A stretch of 64,000 bases of DNA. Origin: Nilaparvata lugens. Its lineage: Eukaryota; Arthropoda; Insecta; Hemiptera; Delphacidae. Positions 7,702 through 18,205 of this stretch are shown in pieces. A program made the position numbers and the translations under genes. Numbering within the stretch: position 1 is the first letter of the stretch; each line of letters opens with the position of its first letter. The notes under the pieces are model-generated. The model was not told where the DNA came from and made no database searches. It worked only from the letters and a program-made list of their open reading frames with translations. The stretch lies in contig NC_052508.1 of the NCBI RefSeq assembly GCF_014356525.2, positions 65,124,917-65,188,916 of the forward strand, written 5' to 3'.

Positions 7702-10129
7702 TGTGATGAATCTTTCAAATAGATCTCATGAAAAGAGAGAAAAATTGTGATTACCTTTTAAAATAAAAGAATTTGCTAAAGGAATAGTTAGCGACCGAGC
7801 GATAACACTTACTTATCAGTAACTGTATATTTGATAAGAGTACCGTTCTGTACTGAATATTTTTCTAGGAAAATTATTCAATAAAATTATAATTATTTTG
7901 CAAATAAAGCACAAATTATTTACGAATTGCTCATTGATTTTGAGGTTACACTTTGTTTACTATCGATCAGATGTTTTTAAAACAGTTCGAACGCAGCTGA
8001 CTGATTCAAAGTATTGTCAAATGTCACGCTGGCTTCACGTAAGATATAATACCATCTCTAAAAATTAAAACTATCCATAAAGGATCAAGAATTTCAAAAA
8101 AAAAAATAAAAAATAAAATGTATGTGTTATCATTGAAATTATTTATTATTTAAGAAATTATATTATATGTCAGGTCTTATTGTAACTAAATAGGTCATAG
8201 CATGAAATTATATTATTGATAAAATGGCAGAAATTAATTATAACAATCTCAAACCTAATAAAAATGGTACAAGAGTATTAATTCCTTAACGATTTAATTC
8301 AACTGAACCACATGGTAATTAAATCTCTTTGGCCAGCCTAAGCCAATCATAGTGCATAGAAATAGCACCAAGAAGGTGATCGTTTGAAAGCAACACATGT
8401 TAATCTATTATCAGACACCAACCCTGCCTTATCATTTACGCTAGCACATGTACATTGTATGAGAAGAACTATGTCTATAAGATTAAGCAGTTTTAAGAAT
8501 TACATAAATTGAATTATTATTGTAATTAAAGGAATTGTATTCTACTGCTTGCCACTGACGTCATGTTTACGTCACAAGCGTTCTACCAATGGCAAATTTT
8601 TATGCAAATTATTACATCGAGATTCTGAGAAGCAAGGTCTAGCCTAGAAGCTTAGAGAAAAGACAGCACTTCCCTTTTGAAATCCTTACTGGTCAGATCT
8701 CTTTTTATAGTTACCAAAGACCTATTTGTGAAAACTTCTTGTTCGATTTTAAATGTTCTATTTGTGAGCCGATATTTTAGGCCAATTTATTTGTTATTCG
8801 TAAATTTCTGTTTTCATCAATCGATAAATTTAAAAGTTTAAAGTAAATTATCCCTTAATTAATTCGGTGAAGGAGATATTTAAATTAAAATTCCCCACGT
8901 GCTGAAACCGAAGCCTGGATTGCCGCCGATCAAACGATTTTTGATCTAAAGAAGAAAACCACGACCGCCAAGGAAATTCACGTGAGTTATAAGTTTTAAG
9001 AGGGGCCCCAATCTACGCTTCGAAAATATTTCAGTGCAGAAACATAAATTTTTTCTTCGTTAAATTATTGGCCACGCCGACAAGCGCTTTAGCATTTAAG
9101 AGTCTAGAATTTATTCATATTTAATTTATAAGAATTTGTAGTTGATTGACTATCCTCCGCTGCCTGAACCACGACCCCGAGCATTTTAAAAAAAATATTT
9201 TCTATAATTCATTTTTCACTATTTTTTCAAACTGTTAAATTTTATCAATTGTAAAATTCTGTTGAATCACGCATGGTATCATGCAAGCACAAGAAAATTT
9301 TTAACTGTTCTGTTAATACTAAATTATTATCAACCTGTAAATCAAATTCTGAACCTGCACTGTATGATTGCATATTTTATTGTAATATATTTCAGTTTTG
9401 TTAATTCGCTTTCTGAGTTCGATTATTTCTTAAGCCTGTCAATTATTGTGTCTGATACGTTCTATATCATCAAGAACCGATCGAATACGATCATTGGAAT
9501 AATTGAATTAAGCTGGATATTGGAACAGGTCTAAGTGGATGTAGCGAGTGGGGTCAGATCGAGATATTTATTCTTTGTCCTTACCTGCTCATACATCAGC
9601 TTTTATCTGTTACCTACCTCGACTTAGGAGCGAATGCATCAATTGTACAGCAGAGGCAGCCAGAGATCATATAAATTCCTACAATAGAGCTTAAAACCCG
9701 ACAAGACTCTGTTCTCGAAATATATTCTGAACGATATTTGGTCCAAATACCGTATTTTAATCCTTCAGAACTTATTAGAGACGCAGTCCCGTAAATTATC
9801 TACATCGGGATTTTTGCTCGACCTGTATGATTTTGTATGCTCATTCTTCACAGGTAATAATTTTAAGGTATCCGTCTTCAGTGTTTAGCGATCGCTACAC
9901 TACTTATAAAAATTTCATCACTATACAATTTGTCATTAGAAGAGTCAAGGGTGAGCGAGCGTTTAGGCCTCCCGCGATTCCGACAATTGTATTGAATCTT
10001 GTAGTGAATCAATCAGTCTGGTGTACATTCAGCGTCCACGCACGCAATTACAAAATTTATAGCCGCTACACCATTGACTCAGTACAAGATTCACTCTACA
10101 TGTGTGAAGCCATCAAATACCACTCCACA
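7702..10129 (+). repeat. 5' LTR
   Basis: 2428 bp, unusually long for an insect LTR. It contains AATAAA/AATAAAG signals near 7875-7910, a promoter-like cluster at 8556-8620 and a splice-donor-like CAC|GTGAGT at 8979-8987. Two open frames (9262-9534, 9827-10132) are shared with the 3' LTR, but their coding status is doubtful. Confidence 0.9.
8556..8620 (+). promoter_or_regulatory. LTR promoter-like element cluster
   Basis: Within about 60 bp lie TGACGTCA (CRE consensus), TTACGTCAC, ACCAATGG (CCAAT box) and ATGCAAAT (octamer consensus). The same cluster is in the 3' LTR at 14904 onward and, with changes in the second CRE, in the copy at 50137 onward. These are known activator sites in animals; promoter activity here is inferred. 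Confidence 0.45.
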
Positions 10130-10205
10130 TGATTTGCCGTCCCAACGTGAGGCATTTGGATACTGCTCTACATGATTTGGCGCCCAACAGTGATAGGCAT
10201 TGAAG
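10130..10205 (+). other. Primer-binding-site region, duplicated
   Basis: Directly after the LTR end CTCCACA comes TGATTTGCCGTCCCAACGTG. About 42 bp later a second copy of the junction appears as CTCTACA followed by TGATTTGGCGCCCAACAGTG. The copy at 51694 has only the second form, directly after its LTR. The TGGCGCCCAAC core resembles retroelement primer-binding sites; which tRNA would prime was not determined. Confidence 0.6.
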
Positions 10206-11004
10206 AGGTGGATAATCGACTACGAGGATTAGTTAGTTGCTCAGTATACTATAGCGCTGACAACGAGAAAATTTTTGAAAAATTCATGGTTGTGAATTTT
10301 TTCGAATTTAATATTGACTGTTCACTGTTATATAAAATAACAAGAAGTACCATACCCAATTTTTGAACGGAAAAGAAATTTATCGATTGATGAATTTTTA
10401 GAGAAAAAATCGAACTCAGAATTTTATTATCGTGTTATTCGAAAATTGGTCATACTATAAGTCATAGGTATAAGAGATATCATAAGAAAGGTCATATTAT
10501 TTGAAGAATATTAGGTCTATATTGAAACAGTTTATAAAAATTTACAGAAAAGAGGATTGAAGTTATTTATATTTTTAAATTTTTTAAAACATAAAGAGGG
10601 AAGTAAAATTAAATCACGGATATATTGTGGAATTCAAGCAGAGCATCACTGCTTTTATATAAAATTTTGCAAAGAACACTAGCCTATATATAGAATTGCG
10701 GCAAGAAATTATAAAAGTAAAATATTTATAATAATAGTAATAATAAATTATAAGAGGCGTACCTGTATACCGCATAAGTGTTCACTGTGTATCCTGTATG
10801 TTCTTGTCATTTTTATGTTAACGATATTGCTAACTTGACTCATTTTATCACTGAGCACATTGTTAAACCACTTCTTTCTGTATTTCACTCACTACGAAGC
10901 TATAGCAATTTCTATTGGATTTCTTATTAATTATTTTGTATATCACAACACTTTCACGTTTTTTATTCACCGCACACGTTCGTCGCGTTATTCTCTCACA
11001 AAGC
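10206..11004 (+). other. Untranslated leader of LTR element
   Basis: About 800 bp of AT-rich leader between the PBS-like region and the Gag-like start. It matches the copy at 51735-52500. No conserved reading frame. Confidence 0.6.
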
Positions 11005-12315
11005 ATGGCAGGAAACGACCAGGTCAATCCAAGTCTGTCGGACACTGAGGACATCTCACCCGATTGTTCGCCGCCATCCGCATCTGCCACCGCAGCCGCC
11101 GATTTCCATCCCAATGTACTGGATGATTTATCTTCGACACAGGTGGAGGAGAGCTGCATCCTAGTGGAAGATCCGTCGGCAGCCCAAGAGCCGGAGGACG
11201 AAACATCGGGAGAGCATACGGACGACGACGCCCCAGAAACAGGAACCCCCATTTCTCGTACCGTTGCTCGGATGAAGAACCAGCGGATGACCGTTAGATG
11301 TACACCCGATCCCGCCATGGATATGGACACCCTCCTGAAAGCAATAACCAAGATGAATGAGAAAACAAATGAAGCAATAAACAACTTAAATAAAAAATGC
11401 GACCAAACAAAAGAAGAATTAAAGGAAGACAACAAACAAATAAAAGAAGCATCGAAGAAAACAAATGAAGCTATAAACAATCTAAATGAAAAGAGCGACC
11501 AAACAAAGGAAGAATTAAAAAAGGAAGTTCAAGAAGCAAAGAAGGTAAACGAACAGGGTTTAGAGAAGTTGAGTCAACGGATGGATGGAGCATTCCGTGA
11601 CACAGATAAAACCATCAAAAAATTAGCTGAGTGTCTGGATAAATCAATTTTAGAAACAAATAACCGATTGGATAGGATATCTGAAGATATGCATATGGGA
11701 AAAATCAGCGTCGAAGTCAGCATTAAGAAACATATACATGTGGAGAAGGATACAATAAAGGTGGTTAAAGTCAAACAAGCAAGCGAACATAACACATGTA
11801 TGGAAAACCAACCCACCGAGAATGTCAAGACTGGAGTCGCGACGCACCCCGCCAAACGCCGAGAGGAACCAGTCGACATCGCCCGCCAAGCTGAGGACAT
11901 CATTCGTGGCATAGAGGGACAGCTCGTACCACCGCGCGCTGGACACCAGGAGTCCAAGGACGTTGCCCGCCAAGTTGAAGAGCAGCCCGGACCGCCGACC
12001 GCCCACATCACCGTCCATCCACCGAAGACAGCACCTGCAACATATAAACCCAGCATTCATGAAGATAGTCACCTAAACAATAGAAATGAAACAGAAACCC
12101 ACAACAAATTGAAATCACAACTGAAAATAGAAACCTCTAAATCAAAACAACACACAAGTAAAATAGCAGCTCCACGGAAAAGAAAAATGGTCTCAAGAAA
12201 AATTTATCTACATCGCCGTCATGTAAGACTAAAATTGAATATCAAATTTCTCCCCCGCCATGCAGAAAAAGAAAATAGTCTCAAGAAGAACCTATCTACA
12301 CCGCCGTCATGTTAG
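11005..12315 (+). CDS. Gag-like coiled-coil protein of LTR element
   Basis: The frame is open from 10915, but I choose ATG 11005 (MAGNDQ...), where composition turns coding-like; the 30 upstream codons are AT-rich leader. Product 436 residues. Residues 1-100 are acidic, Ser/Pro/Asp-rich and probably disordered. Residues about 108-235 are a predicted coiled coil with an internal duplication (KTNEAINNLN followed by DQTKEELK occurs twice, about 34 residues apart). Residues 270-360 are Pro/His/Gln-rich. From 385 the chain is basic (APRKRKMVSRK, then LHRRHVRLK). There is no CCHC knuckle. Role inferred: structural or assembly protein of the element. The basic repeat continues in the +1 frame (next entry), so the natural product may be a fusion or this copy is frameshifted. 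Not a known host family. Confidence 0.6.
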   Translation: MAGNDQVNPSLSDTEDISPDCSPPSASATAAADFHPNVLDDLSSTQVEESCILVEDPSAAQEPEDETSGEHTDDDAPETGTPISRTVARMKNQRMTVRCTPDPAMDMDTLLKAITKMNEKTNEAINNLNKKCDQTKEELKEDNKQIKEASKKTNEAINNLNEKSDQTKEELKKEVQEAKKVNEQGLEKLSQRMDGAFRDTDKTIKKLAECLDKSILETNNRLDRISEDMHMGKISVEVSIKKHIHVEKDTIKVVKVKQASEHNTCMENQPTENVKTGVATHPAKRREEPVDIARQAEDIIRGIEGQLVPPRAGHQESKDVARQVEEQPGPPTAHITVHPPKTAPATYKPSIHEDSHLNNRNETETHNKLKSQLKIETSKSKQHTSKIAAPRKRKMVSRKIYLHRRHVRLKLNIKFLPRHAEKENSLKKNLSTPPSC

Positions 12316-12670
12316 GCTAAAATCTTACATCACGATTCCTACCAACATGCAAGGAAAAAGGAAGACGATATCCAGAAGAACCTACAACCACCGCAGTCAT
12401 GTCCGGTTGAAATCAAACAGACTGTACACCGCCATGCAGGAAAGAAAAATATCATCAAGAAAAACCCACAGACACCACCGGCATGTAAGGTTCAAAAATA
12501 TCAAATTACATGTCACCGGCCGACAAAGAGGTAATGCGTTTGTAATAAATGATCTACACCACCGGCACATCTGTTTTAAGCAAAGTTTAATAAAATGGAT
12601 AGTTGCAAATTGGAATTGGACCTTGAATGACACCGAATCAAATTTAGATGGGGGCTTGAGGAAGGAATAA
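12260..12670 (+). CDS. Basic HRRHVRLK-repeat ORF, +1 frame of Gag
   Basis: Open frame of 136 residues overlapping the end of the Gag-like ORF by 56 bp in the +1 frame. It contains four degenerate copies of a basic motif: LHRRHVRLK, NHRSHVRLK, HHRHVRFK and LHHRHICFK. The first copy of the series (LHRRHVRLK, near 12209) lies in the Gag frame. DNA periodicity is about 83-90 bp, five units in all, each usually with a preceding SRRTY/SRKTH-like segment. The motif is better conserved than the spacers between copies, which hints at selection. It probably serves as a nucleic-acid-binding tail replacing a zinc knuckle (inference). Either ribosomal +1 shifting near the A-rich CAGAAAAAGAAAAT at 12262 or a simple indel mutation joins the two frames; ATG 12260 is an alternative start. 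Confidence 0.45.
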   Translation: MQKKKIVSRRTYLHRRHVRLKSYITIPTNMQGKRKTISRRTYNHRSHVRLKSNRLYTAMQERKISSRKTHRHHRHVRFKNIKLHVTGRQRGNAFVINDLHHRHICFKQSLIKWIVANWNWTLNDTESNLDGGLRKE

Positions 12671-14045
12671 TATTTTAATTAACTGAAAGCTACGTTGTGA
12701 ATTACACCAATTATCAAACACTTCATAATCACAGCCTACCCATTGAATCACATCTTTGCAGACTAGCATCTTTCTACTGCTGCCTAATCAACAACATAAC
12801 CTAACTTCGCCGCATCTCAGCTAATAATGAAATATTATAAATCCACATCAAATGAAGAAATTATTATCAATTCTAAGTCAAGAAAATAAAACTGAAAACA
12901 ACTCAAAAAATTTACCAACCTGATCAAGCCATCCGCCTCGTGTCAGAGTCATCACCGAAACAATCGCCTGGTATCATCTGCACAACTGAAAAAATAGAAA
13001 CAAGAATTATAGCATCCACGGAAAATAATTGTAAATTAGAAATAACATGAAGTAGTAGTGAATAGGAGGAAAGAAAATAAACAAAGTTTATTTGAAAAAA
13101 TGTGTAAATCTAACCTTGAAATACAGAATCAATAGAAAAAATCTATTCAGAACCAACGCCTGTTCGATAATTTTCTTTGTCCCACCAACCAATGTGTACG
13201 AAATCCTAGAGTCAATGTATAGAATCAAAGCAATATCGTTATTTAATTATTGTAACCTGTTATTTAATGTGGAATTATAAGTAAAAAAAAAAACGCAACC
13301 AAAAATATATATTTATGTTAAATTGCACGAAATGCACATGTTCTATGTCATATAAATGTATTGCTAAAAAGCTAAAAAGAAAATGAAATTCTTACCTTTA
13401 AATGTGAAATTTATTACTGTTGCATCAAAAGATCATGAATTAAAATTCAAATTGATAAATGTAAGACTTAATATTTGTAACCAACATTGATAAAAATCAA
13501 GAAAGCCATTTCAAGTGTAACCCTGTTTGTACGCAACGTACTAAGCGCAAATAAGAAATTGCTCGAGTCAAACGGTAGACGATTCTCAAGTCACCGAAGT
13601 AAAATCACATTCTCACCCAATTTATGTAAAAGCCAGAATAAAGAGTCGAAACCTGTAATAACTACGAAAAAATGATGAAAGTCTATATTTGTTGCAAATA
13701 CTGTTCGAATCTTAAGAAGTAATATGTGAAATTTTGTATATTTGTTATAGTTATGGGTCTGCTCATAAGCCACCCGTGAATGGAAGTTGTGGAGTTGTTT
13801 TAATGAAGGATCCAAAGAGACCTCATTAATTATTGTATTTCGATTGTATCCAATGGAAGGAACAATCGATTATTTATTTTCTCATAGCCAAAAGTGCACG
13901 ATATATTGTTTTTAGTGTTAAGTGTTGAGTTTTCGTAGAAGTAAGGAGATGAAATAGTGTATTCATCACAATATCGGATTTTTCAAATAGTCATTGTTTC
14001 GACTCGTCTCCCAATTACCTATTTAAAATATCCTGGGGGCTTTTG
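12671..14045 (+). other. Noncoding 3' interior of LTR element
   Basis: AT-rich. Short open frames at 13092 and 13487 have no motifs. No polymerase motif is visible in any frame. CCTGGGGGCTTTT directly before the 3' LTR is the only candidate for a polypurine-tract position, and it is a poor one. Confidence 0.6.
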
Positions 14046-16479
14046 TGTGATGAATCTTTCAAATAGATCTCATGAAAAGAGAGAAAAATTGTGATTACCT
14101 TTTAAAATAAAAGAATTTGCTAAAGGAATAGTTAGCGACCGAGCGATAACACTTACTTATCAGTAACTGTATATTTGATAAGAGTACCGTTCCGTACTGA
14201 ATATTTTTCTAGGAAAATTATTCAATAAAATTATAATTATTTTGCAAATAAAGCACAAATTATTTACGAATTGCTCATTGATTTTGAGGTTACACTTTGT
14301 TTACCATCGATCAGATGTTTTTAAAACAGTTCGAACGCAGCTGACTGATTCAAAGTATTGTCAAATGTCACGCTGGCTTCACGTAAGATATAATACCATC
14401 TCTAAAAATTAAAACTATCCATAAAGGATCAAGAATTTCAAAAAAAAAAAAAATAAAAAAATAAAATGTATGTGTTATCGTTGAAATTATTTATTATTTA
14501 AGAAATTATATTATATGTCAGGTCTTATTGTAACTAAATAGGTCATAGCATGAAATTATATTATTGATAAAATGGCAGAAATTAATTATAATAATCTCAA
14601 ACCTAATAAAAATGGTACAAGAGTATTAATTCCTTAACGATTTAATTCAACTGAACCACATGGTAATTAAATCTCTTTGGCCAGCCTAAGCCAATCATAG
14701 TGCATAGAAATAGCACCAAGAAGGTGATCGTTTGAAAGCAACACATGTTAATCTATTATCAGACACCAACCCTGCCTTATCATTTACGCTAGCACATGTA
14801 CATTGTATGAGAGGAACTATGTCTATAAGATTAAGCAGTTTTAAGAATTACATAAATTGAATTATTATTGTAATTAAAGGAATTGTATTCCACTGCTTGC
14901 CACTGACGTCATGTTTACGTCACAAGCGTTCTACCAATGGCAAATTTTTATGCAAATTATTACATCGAGATTCTGAGAAGCAAGGTCTAGCCTAGAAGCT
15001 TAGAGAAAAGACAGCACTTCCCTTTTGAAATCCTTACTGGTCAGATCCCTTTTTATAGTTACCAAAGACCTATTTGTGAAAACTTCTTGTTCGATTTTAA
15101 ATGTTCTATTTGTGAGCCGATATTTTAGGCCAATTTATTTGTTATTCGTAAATTTCTGTTTTCATCAATCGATAAATTTAAAAGTTTAAAGTAAATTATC
15201 CCTTAATTAATTCGGTGAAGGAGATATTTAAATTAAAATTCCCCACGTGCTGAAACCGAAGCCTGGATTGCCGCCGATCAAACGATTTTTGATCTAAAGA
15301 AGAAAACCACGACCGCCAAGGAAATTCACGTGAGTTATAAGTTTTAAGAGGGGCCCCAATCTACGCTTCGAAAAATATTTCAGTGCAGAAACATAAATTT
15401 TTTCTTCGTTAAATTATTGGCCACGCCGACGAGCGCTTTAGCATTTAAGAGTCTAGAATTTACTCATATTTAATTTATAAGAATTTGTAGTTGATTGACT
15501 ATCCTCCGCTGCCTGAACCACGACCCCGAGCATTTTAAAAAAAAATATTTTCTATAATTCATTTTTCACTATTTTTTCAAACTGTTAAATTTTATCAATC
15601 GTAAAATTCTGTTGAATCACGCATGGTATCATGCAAGCACAAGAAAATTTTTAACTGTTCTGTTAATACTAAATTATTATCAACCTGTAAATCAAATTCT
15701 GAACCTGCACTGTATGATTGCATATTTTATTGTAATATATTTCAGTTTTGTTAATTCGCTTTCTGAGTTCGATTATTTCTTAAGCCTGTCAATTATTGTG
15801 TCTGATACGTTCTATATCATCAAGAACCAATCGAATACGATCGTTGGAATAATTGAATTAAGCTGGATATTGGAACAGGTCTAGGTGGATGTAGCGAGTG
15901 GGGTCAGATCGAGATATTTATTCTTTGTCCTTACCTGCTCATACATCAGCTTTTATCTGTTACCTACCTCGACTTAGGAGCGAATGCATCAATTGTACAG
16001 CAGAGGCAGCCAGAGATCATATAAATTCCTACAATAGAGCTTAAATTCCGACAAGACTCTGTTCTCGAAATATATTCTGAACGATATTTGGTCCAAATAC
16101 CGTATTTTAATCCTCCAGAACTTATTAGAGACGCAGTCCCGTAAATTATCTACATCGGGATTTTTGCTCGACCTGTATGATTTTGTATGCTCATTCTTCA
16201 CAGGTAATAATTTTAAGGTATCCGTCTTCAGTGTTTAGCGATCGCTACACTACTTATAAAAATTTCATCACTATACAATTTGTCATTAGAAGAGTCAAGG
16301 GTGAGCGAGCGTTTAGGCCTCCCGCGATTCCGACAATTGTATTGAATCTTGTAGTGAATCAATCAGTCTGGTGTACATTCAGCGTCCACGCACACAATTA
16401 CAAAATTTATAGCCGCTACACCATTGACTCAGTACAAGATTCACTCTACATGTGTGAAGCCATCAAATACCGCTCCACA
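14046..16479 (+). repeat. 3' LTR
   Basis: 2434 bp, same ends as the 5' LTR; length differences lie mainly in A-runs near 14440. Differences seen by eye are almost all C/T or A/G. Followed by the ATAA duplication at 16480-16483. Confidence 0.9.
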
Positions 16480-16483
16480 ATAA

Positions 16484-17095
16484 ATATACAGGGTATGAAT
16501 TTGAAAAGAATCGGTCAAGTCATTTTTGAGAAAATCGTGAAAAACATGTTTTTATTTTGCGATTATCCGCCATTTTTCTCAAGAATATTACGGAGCTCCT
16601 GCAATTTTCCAAGAAATGATACTCATGTCAGTTGATAGGGCTTATAAATAGCTATCCATGGTGAAAATTTGAAGAAAATCGTTAGAGCCGTTTTCGAGAA
16701 AACCGTGAAAAACATGGTTTTTTAGTGAGTATTCGCCATTTTTCTCAAGAATATTACGGAGCTCCTGCAATTTTCCCAGAAATGAGACTCATGTCAGTTG
16801 ATAGGGCTCATAAATAGCTATCTAGGGTATAAATTTGAAGAAAATCGTTAGAGCCGTTTTTGAGAAAACCGTAAATAACATGGTTTTTTAGTGATTATCC
16901 GCCATTTTTCACAAAAATATTACGGAGCTCCTGCAATTTTCCCAGAAATGAGACTCATGTCAGTTGATAGGGCTCATAAATAGCTAGCTATCCATGGTAT
17001 AAATTTGAAGAAAATCGTTAGAGCCGTTTTCGAGAAAACCGTGAAAAACATGGTTTTTTAGTAATTATCCGCCATATTTTCCGCCATCTTGAATT
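16484..17095. repeat. 166-bp tandem array, about 3.6 copies
   Basis: TACGGAGCTCCTGCAATTTT recurs at 16589, 16755 and 16921, an exact 166-bp step. Each unit also has ATCCGCCATTTTTCTC, ATGTCAGTTGATAGGGCT and AAAATCGTTAGAGCCGTTTT. The fourth unit is cut at 17075. The LTR element is inserted at the left border of the array. Confidence 0.9.
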
Positions 17096-17400
17096 GAATT
17101 TTATTGAATTTCTTATTGTCGGGTCCTCATGGTATAAGGACGTTAAGTTTAAAATTTCAAGTCAATCGGTTGATTAGGAATGGAGTTATCGTGTTCACAG
17201 ACATACACACATACACACATACACACATACACACACACACACACACACATACACACTCACACACACAGACTAACACCCAAAAATCATGTTTTTGGACTCA
17301 GGGGACCTTGAAACGTATAGAAAACTTGAAATTCGGGTACCTTAATTTTTTTGGAAAGCAATACTTTCCTTACCTATGGTAGTAGGGCAAGGAAAGTAAA
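17096..17400 (+). repeat. Dispersed repeat end with (CA)n and hairpins
   Basis: GTGTTCACAGACATACACAC leads into a (CA)n tract (17200-17270), then GGACTCAGGGGACCTTGAAA and a terminal GGAAAGCAATACTTTCC hairpin. The last 100 bp recur at 34830-34940. Two overlapping hairpins share one arm here. The repeat class is not determined; translated (CA)n gives a spurious ORF. Confidence 0.6.
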
Positions 17401-17574
17401 AACGTGATCAAAGTTACACTGACGGAAAATCGAGTAGAGAAAAGCTTAATGTAGTTGTAAAGTGTGACGCTAGATAGCGCTGGCAGCGAGCCTGATACAA
17501 ACCACCGTGATACTGTATCATTGGACAAGCAACGGAATGCTCTACGTGATGTGTAGGCCAACTGGTCACAGAAC
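17401..17574. repeat. Dispersed repeat R2, copy with other insertion
   Basis: Matches 5178-5338 plus 5915-5947, without the hAT MITE found there. It is itself interrupted at 17577 by the Harbinger-like element. Confidence 0.85.
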
Positions 17575-18105
17575 TAAGGGGCGATTGCTGAGATCGGGAT
17601 TATCTCTTGCGCTTGGCTAAAAACCGGTTTTTGCGCCGCAGATCAAAAATCGGTTTGCTGAGATCGGGATTAACCACGCTCGAGCGCAAAAGTTAGCCGT
17701 CCGGCAATTATCGCAGGGAAAAACCGGCGGTCTAAAAATCGGTTTGCTGAGATCCAGTCTAGGCTAAAAATTAATCTCGGTGGATTGCTGAGTTCAAGTG
17801 TAGATCAACTCGAGTTTAAAAGATAATCTCGGTGGATTGCTGAGATCGGGATCAGGCTAAAATGAGATAATCTCAGGAGCAAAAATGATGATTTTAGACT
17901 CCAGCTTAGACCTGCTAGGAGGCAGGTTTAAGTTCGGGATTAAGCTATTAACTCGCTATTCTTTTGATTTTATTGAAAACAAATGCCAAATTGGGGTTCA
18001 CCTTTGAATTCTGAATAATTTCATTACCCATAAAGTCATATTTAAAATGTTTTCCCACTAATGTTTAAAATATTATAACATAAGAAAGTGAAAATCAAAA
18101 CACCT

Positions 18106-18205
18106 TCTGTGAAATCTGTGAAACTCTGTGAAATCTGTGAAATTCTGTGAAACAACAAGGAAATTCTTTACCTCTCACAAAAAGGGGATCCGGGGGCCTC
18201 CCCCG
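18106..18205. repeat. CTGTGAAAT microrepeat and GC hairpin
   Basis: Five irregular copies of CTGTGAAAT/CTGTGAAACT are followed 30 bp later by CCGGGGGCCTCCCCCGG, a 7-bp perfect hairpin in AT-rich DNA. Confidence 0.7.

Larger units (their letters stand above)
7702..16479 (+). mobile_element. Complete nonautonomous LTR retroelement, Gag-only
   Basis: Two direct repeats of about 2.43 kb (7702-10129 and 14046-16479) both begin TGTGATGAATC and end CTCCACA, the TG...CA form of LTRs. They are flanked by the 4-bp duplication ATAA (7698-7701, 16480-16483). A primer-binding-like segment follows the 5' LTR. The 3.9-kb interior has a Gag-like coiled-coil ORF and an overlapping basic-repeat ORF, but I see no protease, reverse transcriptase, RNase H or integrase motif. 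By eye about 18 substitutions separate the LTRs, nearly all transitions (<1%), so the insertion is young. It must use enzymes in trans. A 4-bp TSD would suit a Gypsy-type helper (inference). A related, older 5' part lies at 49290-53265. Confidence 0.88.

Noticed and set aside
9262..10132. Conserved ORFs inside the LTRs (also at 15612 and 16177)
   Set aside because: Shared only because the LTRs are near-identical; in the older copy the first is frame-broken, so coding status is not supported.
10863..11480. 205-aa minus-strand frame opposite the Gag-like ORF
   Set aside because: Shadow of the plus-strand coding sequence; Ser/Val/Phe pattern is the complement of its acidic coiled coil.
17104..17382. 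92-aa ORF with His/Thr repeats
   Set aside because: Its centre is the (CA)n tract and its ends are dispersed repeat; no sign of coding selection.
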